DNA of 35,126 nucleotides from Desulfobacteraceae bacterium (GTDB lineage Bacteria; Desulfobacterota; Desulfobacteria; Desulfobacterales; RPRI01). The notes under the pieces are model-generated. The model was not told the origin of the DNA. It searched no databases and was given only the letters and a program-made list of their open reading frames with translations. This document shows, in pieces, positions 30,893 through 35,126 of this stretch. Both the position numbers and the translations under genes were made by a program. The DNA lies in the NCBI GenBank assembly GCA_011391695.1, contig JAABQB010000030.1:1-35126 (forward strand). The letters run 5' to 3'. Positions within the stretch are counted from its first letter, which is position 1, and the number at the start of each line of letters is the position of its first letter.

Positions 30893-32629
30893 ATGGACAA
30901 GATTCTAAGAATTAACATGGGCGCAGACGGAGGCCCCAAAACTACAATCGGCTCACTCGGTAATTATGCAGGCCTTGGAGGAAGAGCCATGACTTCCGCC
31001 ATAGTCGCAAAAGAGGTCCCTCCATTGTGTCATCCTCTCAGTGCGGAGAACAAACTTGTAATTGCACCGGGACTTTTAAGCGGATCTCTTGCCGCGATGT
31101 CGGGCCGGATATCAGTAGGTTGTAAAAGCCCTCTCACGGGCGGCATCAAAGAAGCCAATTCAGGCGGACAGGGAGCTCAGGTGCTTGGCCGGCTCGGGTA
31201 TGCGGCAATCGTTCTTGAAGGAGCGCCAAAAAGCGAAACGATCTATAAAGTTTTCATAAACAAGGATGGCGTTAAGATAGCCGCCGACAACAGCCTTAAA
31301 ATGCTCGGCAACTATGATCTTGTCGAGAAGATGAAAAAGGAATACGGGGACAAAATAGCCTGCATATCGATCGGCCCTGCCGGAGAGATGAAGATGTCGG
31401 CGGCTTCTGTTGCATTTACTGATATGGAGCTGAGGCCGACCCGCCATGCAGGCCGCGGAGGAGTCGGTGCTGTTATGGGCGCAAAAGGCGTAAAAGTCAT
31501 TGTGCTGGACGATACGGGCATGCCGAACAGAGAGCCGAAGAATCCCGAAAAATTCAAAGAAGCCAATAAGAACTTTGTTCAGGGGCTTAAAAAACATCCT
31601 GTCACCGGCGAAGGACTTCCTGCTTATGGAACTAATGTTCTGACCAACGTGATCAATGAAGCGGGCGGATTTCCCACAAACAATTTCAAAACCGGGCGCT
31701 TTGCAGGAGCTTCAAAAATCAGCGGTGAAACTCAGGCAGCCACAGAAACAGCACGCGGCGGAGTCGTAACCCACGGCTGCCATAAAGGCTGTGTTATCAG
31801 ATGCTCCGGAATATACAACGACAAGGACGGCAACTTTTTAACAAAACAGCCCGAATATGAAACTATCTGGGCGCATGGCGCAAACTGCGGTATAGATGAT
31901 CTCGATGCAATCGCGATGATGGACCGCCTTGATGACGATTACGGACTCGATACAATTGAAATGGGCGCCACAATCGCCGTTGCCATGGATGCGGGTCTGG
32001 CAAAATTCGGAGATGCAAAGGCTGCAATAAATCTTTTAAAGGAAGTGGGAAAAGGAACTCACCTTGGCCGTATCCTTGGAAACGGCGCTGCGGTTACCGG
32101 TAAAGTATTCGGCATTGAGAGGGTTCCGGTCGTGAAAGGCCAGTCGATGCCGGCCTACGATCCAAGGGCTGTTCAGGGTATGGGCGTCACTTACGCAACA
32201 TCTACAATGGGCGCCGATCATACTGCAGGTTACGCTGTCACCGCTAATATACTCGGTGTGGGAGGCAAGGTTGACGCGCTGAAACCTGAAGGACAGATTG
32301 ATCTTTCGAGGAATCTCCAGATTGCAACCGCTGCAATCGACTCCACGGGATTGTGCCTCTTCATCGCGTTTGCGATTCTCGACCAGCCGGATACTTTCCA
32401 GGCCATGCTGGATCTTATCAGCGGATTTACCGGCGCGAATATGACCGGTGATGATGTGGTCGCCCTCGGGAAATCAGTGCTGAAGAACGAAAGAGAGTTC
32501 AATATTCAGGCAGGATTTACTTCAAAGCACGACAGGCTGCCTGATTACTTTAAAAACGAGCCGCTTCCGCCGCATAACGTGACATTTGCTGTCAAGGACG
32601 AGGATCTCGACAAAGTCTTCAACTGGTAA
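30893..32629 (+). CDS. Aldehyde:ferredoxin oxidoreductase family protein
   Basis: Tungsten (or molybdenum) pterin enzyme that oxidises aldehydes to carboxylic acids with ferredoxin, 578 residues. NYAGLGGRAMTSA is the N-terminal domain block. The 4Fe-4S ligands lie in GCHKGCVIRCSG (three Cys) and in GLCLFIAF. GGQGAQVLGRLGYAAIVLEG, HAGRGGVGAVMG and GADHTAG are conserved pterin-binding blocks. The Cys spacing marks a subfamily distinct from the Pyrococcus enzyme. AAAGGAGG lies about six bases before the ATG. A strong terminator follows the gene, and a small MoaD/ThiS-like gene lies beyond it. Confidence 0.9.
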   Translation: MDKILRINMGADGGPKTTIGSLGNYAGLGGRAMTSAIVAKEVPPLCHPLSAENKLVIAPGLLSGSLAAMSGRISVGCKSPLTGGIKEANSGGQGAQVLGRLGYAAIVLEGAPKSETIYKVFINKDGVKIAADNSLKMLGNYDLVEKMKKEYGDKIACISIGPAGEMKMSAASVAFTDMELRPTRHAGRGGVGAVMGAKGVKVIVLDDTGMPNREPKNPEKFKEANKNFVQGLKKHPVTGEGLPAYGTNVLTNVINEAGGFPTNNFKTGRFAGASKISGETQAATETARGGVVTHGCHKGCVIRCSGIYNDKDGNFLTKQPEYETIWAHGANCGIDDLDAIAMMDRLDDDYGLDTIEMGATIAVAMDAGLAKFGDAKAAINLLKEVGKGTHLGRILGNGAAVTGKVFGIERVPVVKGQSMPAYDPRAVQGMGVTYATSTMGADHTAGYAVTANILGVGGKVDALKPEGQIDLSRNLQIATAAIDSTGLCLFIAFAILDQPDTFQAMLDLISGFTGANMTGDDVVALGKSVLKNEREFNIQAGFTSKHDRLPDYFKNEPLPPHNVTFAVKDEDLDKVFNW

Positions 32630-32642
32630 ACCGTTTTTTTAT

Positions 32643-32680
32643 AAAAGGGAGACCTTTTCGGGGGTCTCCCTTTTATTCTT
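32643..32680 (+). terminator. Rho-independent terminator of the oxidoreductase gene
   Basis: GGGAGACC (32647-32654) and GGTCTCCC (32663-32670) form a perfect stem with an eight-base loop, followed by TTTTATTCTTTTT. It starts 17 bases after the stop codon. The AAAA run before it makes it usable in either direction. Confidence 0.9.
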
Positions 32681-32699
32681 TTTCAATAATACGGCTTTG

Positions 32700-32803
32700 T
32701 AAAAAGACAGGATCTCACACCAGGCCGCAAAGATCACAAAGTTAACTTATTAATATTAAATGATTTTTTCTTGATGCTCTTTGTGCCTTTGTGAGAAAAT
32801 AGG
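32700..32803 (-). repeat. Dispersed repeat family 1, copy B
   Basis: Inverted copy of the 15936-16030 repeat, carrying the same GTTAACTTTGTGATCTTTG-like and ATTTAATATTAATA segments and CTCACAAAGGC in place of CTCGCAAAGGC. It lies between the terminator and the next gene. Confidence 0.75.
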
Positions 32804-32820
32804 GTTTTTAATAGTCCATA

Positions 32821-33429
32821 ATGAATAATGCAGCTTTTCCCTCTCTTTTGTTATCCTTTGAACCGGGCCGGATTTTTATCTTTTTCCAGCTTCTTGAAAA
32901 CGGTTTCATCGTAAAGGAAAAAATCGGCTGCAGCGTTAAGGAGTTCTTATGCAACCGGATGTTTATCGAACAGGAGTATCTCGATAATAGAATCCAGACA
33001 ATTTTCCTGAATGGAAAGCCTGTTGACGATGTCAATTCCGCAATAGTAAGAGACGGTTCATCTATCTCCCTTTCTGCCGCAATGCCAGGCCTTGCAGGAG
33101 CAACGATGAGAAGAGGCGGCACATTGGCGTCCATGCGAAGCGGAATCTCCTATGTTCCTGCGGAAACCGGCTTCGATTCATTCGAAGGTAAAGTAACAAT
33201 AAAATTTTTTAATCTCATATCAAAAGAACTGGGACCTGAATTTTTAAACCGCGGCATCATAATCGAAGGAAAGACCTTTTCCGGATTTATAGTCACAAAC
33301 AGGAAGATAATTGAAGCGGGGCTTTTTTCGGCTGAAACGGACGGCGTAAAAATAGAAACAGAAAAGCTTTTTAATATCAAGTGGGAAGATAAAGCGGAAC
33401 TGCTTCTGAAGGTGACAGGGATAAAATAA
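32821..33429 (+). CDS. MoaD/ThiS-like partner of the oxidoreductase (uncharacterised)
   Basis: Protein of 202 residues without recognised name. Residues about 55-95 look like a MoaD/ThiS (beta-grasp) segment: QTIFLNGKPVDDV, then VRDGSSISLSAAMPGLAGATMRRGG. The domain ends in a Gly-rich, basic stretch rather than the usual C-terminal Gly-Gly, and about 105 further residues follow. Position after an aldehyde:ferredoxin oxidoreductase suggests a role with its pterin cofactor. The start is uncertain; no clear ribosome site precedes 32821. A terminator follows directly after the stop codon. Confidence 0.65.
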   Translation: MNNAAFPSLLLSFEPGRIFIFFQLLENGFIVKEKIGCSVKEFLCNRMFIEQEYLDNRIQTIFLNGKPVDDVNSAIVRDGSSISLSAAMPGLAGATMRRGGTLASMRSGISYVPAETGFDSFEGKVTIKFFNLISKELGPEFLNRGIIIEGKTFSGFIVTNRKIIEAGLFSAETDGVKIETEKLFNIKWEDKAELLLKVTGIK

Positions 33430-33432
33430 CAA

Positions 33433-33462
33433 GGGCTGCCATTTCAGGCAGCCCCTCTTTTA
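33433..33462 (+). terminator. Rho-independent terminator after the MoaD-like gene
   Basis: GGGCTGCC (33433-33440) and GGCAGCCC (33447-33454) form a stem with a six-base loop, followed by CTCTTTTAT. Confidence 0.85.
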
Positions 33463-33563
33463 TCGTATTAATTTTTTTTCGCTTGAACCCTTGAATCCTG
33501 CCGAAGGTCCGCCAATCAGCATGGCGGAAACCCTTGAATCCTTGAACCCCTTTTTTATCTTTC
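33463..33563. repeat. Short repeat-rich gap
   Basis: Contains two inexact copies of CTTGAACCCTTGAATCC and the GCCGAAGGTCCGCC segment shared with the hairpin at 14040-14075. No gene. Confidence 0.5.
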
Positions 33564-34742
33564 CTATTCACAAAGTTCAAACAGAGCCGCTGCGCCCATA
33601 CCGCCGCCTATGCACATCGATTCGACTCCGTATTTGACGCCCTTCTCTCTCATGTTTGAGATGAGCGTCGCGCAAAGCTTTGCGCCGGTACATCCAAGCG
33701 GATGCCCAAGGGCTATTGCTCCACCATGGATATTTACCTTCGCCATGTCAAGGCCCAGTTCCCTGATACAGTAAAGGGCCTGGGAGGCAAATGCCTCGTT
33801 TAATTCAAACAGGCCTACCTCTTTTAAATCCATTCCGGCGAGCTTCATTAGCTTAGGAATGGCATATTTTGGTCCGACGCCCATTTCATCCGAGCGGCAC
33901 CCGACCGTCGTATAGCATTTAAGCTTTGCGACAGGCTTTATTCCCATAGCTTTTGCCTTATCGCCGCTCATTATGATTGTCGCGGCCGCTCCGTCTGTTG
34001 TCTGCGAGGAATTTCCTGCTGTAACAGAACCGCCTGCTGCAAAAGCTGGTCTCAGTTTGGCAAGGCCCTCTATGGTCGTATCAGGCCTGATTCCGTCGTC
34101 ATTTTCCACTATGAAAGTTTCTTTCTTATATGTCCCGTCTTTTTGAAGAACAAATTTTGCGGCAGGCGTCGGAACAATCTCCTTATAAAGCTTTTTGCTC
34201 AATGCTTCCGATGCCTTCATCTGTGAATTATATGCAAATTCATCCTGAGCCTGGCGTGAAATATTATACCGGTTCGCCACGTTTTCAGCCGTGATTCCCA
34301 TCGAACAGTACAGGTCGGCCTGTTTTTTTGAATGCTCAGGATGAGGTCTTGGGAAATTTCCGCCCATCGGAACAAATGTCATCGACTCGATTCCGCCTCC
34401 GATTACCACATCAGACCATCCTGACATCACGCGCAAAGAAGCAAGTGCAATCGCCTCAAGCCCCGACGAGCAGAAGCGGTTTACCGTCGCACCCGAAACC
34501 TCATCCGGAAAACCGGCTATTTGGGCGGCAATGCGTCCTATATTAAGCCCCTGTTCGGCCTCAGGGAAAGAGCACCCGATCATTAGATCCTCAACGTCCT
34601 TCTTTGCAAGATTCCGTGTCTTTTCAACCGCAGCGGTTAAAATAAAAGACAAAAGATCTTCAGGTCTCGTATCTTTATAAGCCCCTTTTGCCCTTCTGCA
34701 ACCGGGAGTCCTTACTGATGTTACTATATATGCATCTCTCAT
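33564..34742 (-). CDS. Acetyl-CoA acyltransferase (thiolase)
   Basis: Thiolase of 392 residues that cleaves 3-ketoacyl-CoA in beta-oxidation, or condenses acetyl-CoA. The acyl-carrying Cys is C91 in NRFCSSGLEAIA; NEAFASQ and GGAIALGHPLGCTGAKL carry the catalytic His and second Cys. GNSSQTTDGAA and RTPGCRRAKGAYKDT are typical of FadA-type thiolases. It lies 37 bases downstream of a fused 3-hydroxyacyl-CoA dehydrogenase gene, so the two are likely one operon for fatty-acid degradation. Confidence 0.93.
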   Translation of the reverse strand: MRDAYIVTSVRTPGCRRAKGAYKDTRPEDLLSFILTAAVEKTRNLAKKDVEDLMIGCSFPEAEQGLNIGRIAAQIAGFPDEVSGATVNRFCSSGLEAIALASLRVMSGWSDVVIGGGIESMTFVPMGGNFPRPHPEHSKKQADLYCSMGITAENVANRYNISRQAQDEFAYNSQMKASEALSKKLYKEIVPTPAAKFVLQKDGTYKKETFIVENDDGIRPDTTIEGLAKLRPAFAAGGSVTAGNSSQTTDGAAATIIMSGDKAKAMGIKPVAKLKCYTTVGCRSDEMGVGPKYAIPKLMKLAGMDLKEVGLFELNEAFASQALYCIRELGLDMAKVNIHGGAIALGHPLGCTGAKLCATLISNMREKGVKYGVESMCIGGGMGAAALFELCE

Positions 34743-34779
34743 TGTTGTTTCCTCCTTGAGATAAAAATCCGTTCAAATG

Positions 34780-35126
34780 TTAGTTCCTGAGGGGCTTGCC
34801 CGTCGAAAGCATGTGGTCAATTCTTGCCAGGGTCTTTTCCTCTTTAAGAAAATCGACGAATGCCGTTCTTTCCAGCTTTAAAATGATCTCTTCGTCAATT
34901 TCACTGTTTGTTCTGACGTCGCCTCCGCTTATGACGAATGCTATCCTTTTTGCCAGGAATGCATCATATTCACTAACAAACTTGGCGTTCTGCATATTGA
35001 ATATTTCAGCATTAATCATACCCTGTGCAGCTTCTCCGAAAACCTTGAGTTTCTTCTTAACAGGAGGAGCATAACCTTCATCCAGCATCTTTAAGACTTC
35101 TTTCTTTGCTTCACCGATAAGGTAGT
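34780..35126 (-). CDS. 3-hydroxyacyl-CoA dehydrogenase/enoyl-CoA hydratase, C-terminal end (5' partial)
   Basis: The frame is open through the right edge of the window, so only the last 115 residues are seen. They match the C-terminal part of FadN-type 3-hydroxyacyl-CoA dehydrogenases. Visible blocks: FLAKRIAFVISGGDVRTNSEIDE (shown here as AKRIAFVISGGDV and NSEIDEE), then LERTAFVDFLKEEKTLARI and LSTGKPLRN at the end. These enzymes catalyse the second and third steps of beta-oxidation. The thiolase for the last step follows 37 bases downstream. Confidence 0.85.
   Translation of the reverse strand, partial: YLIGEAKKEVLKMLDEGYAPPVKKKLKVFGEAAQGMINAEIFNMQNAKFVSEYDAFLAKRIAFVISGGDVRTNSEIDEEIILKLERTAFVDFLKEEKTLARIDHMLSTGKPLRN

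Overview
The window reads as chromosomal DNA of an anaerobic, sulfate-reducer-like member of the Desulfobacterota (inference). The evidence is a duplicated HdrA-type flavoprotein, a tungsten-type aldehyde:ferredoxin oxidoreductase, an Orp/NifX cluster with ferredoxin-bearing MinD-type ATPases under a sigma-54 activator, a sensor kinase with c-heme-like motifs, and beta-oxidation genes. No rRNA or tRNA gene was recognised.

Layout. 1-2475 is the 3' part of a fused HdrA gene. 2585-6044 is a two-gene signalling operon: a membrane PAS kinase and a receiver-kinase. 6124-7527 (minus) is a DUF362 gene. 7612-13601 is a compact run of small minus-strand genes separated by imperfect hairpins. These hairpins have attC features: GTT/AAC-type core boxes, arms with unpaired extra bases, and stop codons lying inside the R'' box. 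I read the run as nine integron cassettes without an integrase in view (a CALIN). It carries three toxin-antitoxin modules, a cupin, a DUF3592 protein, two methyltransferases and two small membrane proteins. A 640-base AT-rich gap and a plus-strand Fic gene (14241-15773) follow.

16062-25453 (minus) is a 15-gene cluster: four NifX/Orp-like proteins, three Mrp/MinD-type ATPases (two with inserted ferredoxin domains), a metallo-beta-lactamase-fold protein, a radical SAM protein, an IscU-like scaffold, and FmdB, CGGC and DUF5320 proteins. A sigma-54 promoter lies at 25492-25508, and a PAS/AAA+/Fis activator (25640-27031) sits directly upstream. This resembles the orange-protein (Orp) system of Desulfovibrio but is larger. 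I infer that it assembles or traffics a metal-sulfur cofactor.

The remainder is housekeeping: hisD (minus), serC (plus), xth (minus), an aldehyde ferredoxin oxidoreductase with a MoaD/ThiS-like small partner (plus), then a thiolase and the 3' end of a fused 3-hydroxyacyl-CoA dehydrogenase (minus). Gaps between these blocks hold at least three dispersed repeat families, two of them present in inverted copies about 9-17 kb apart.
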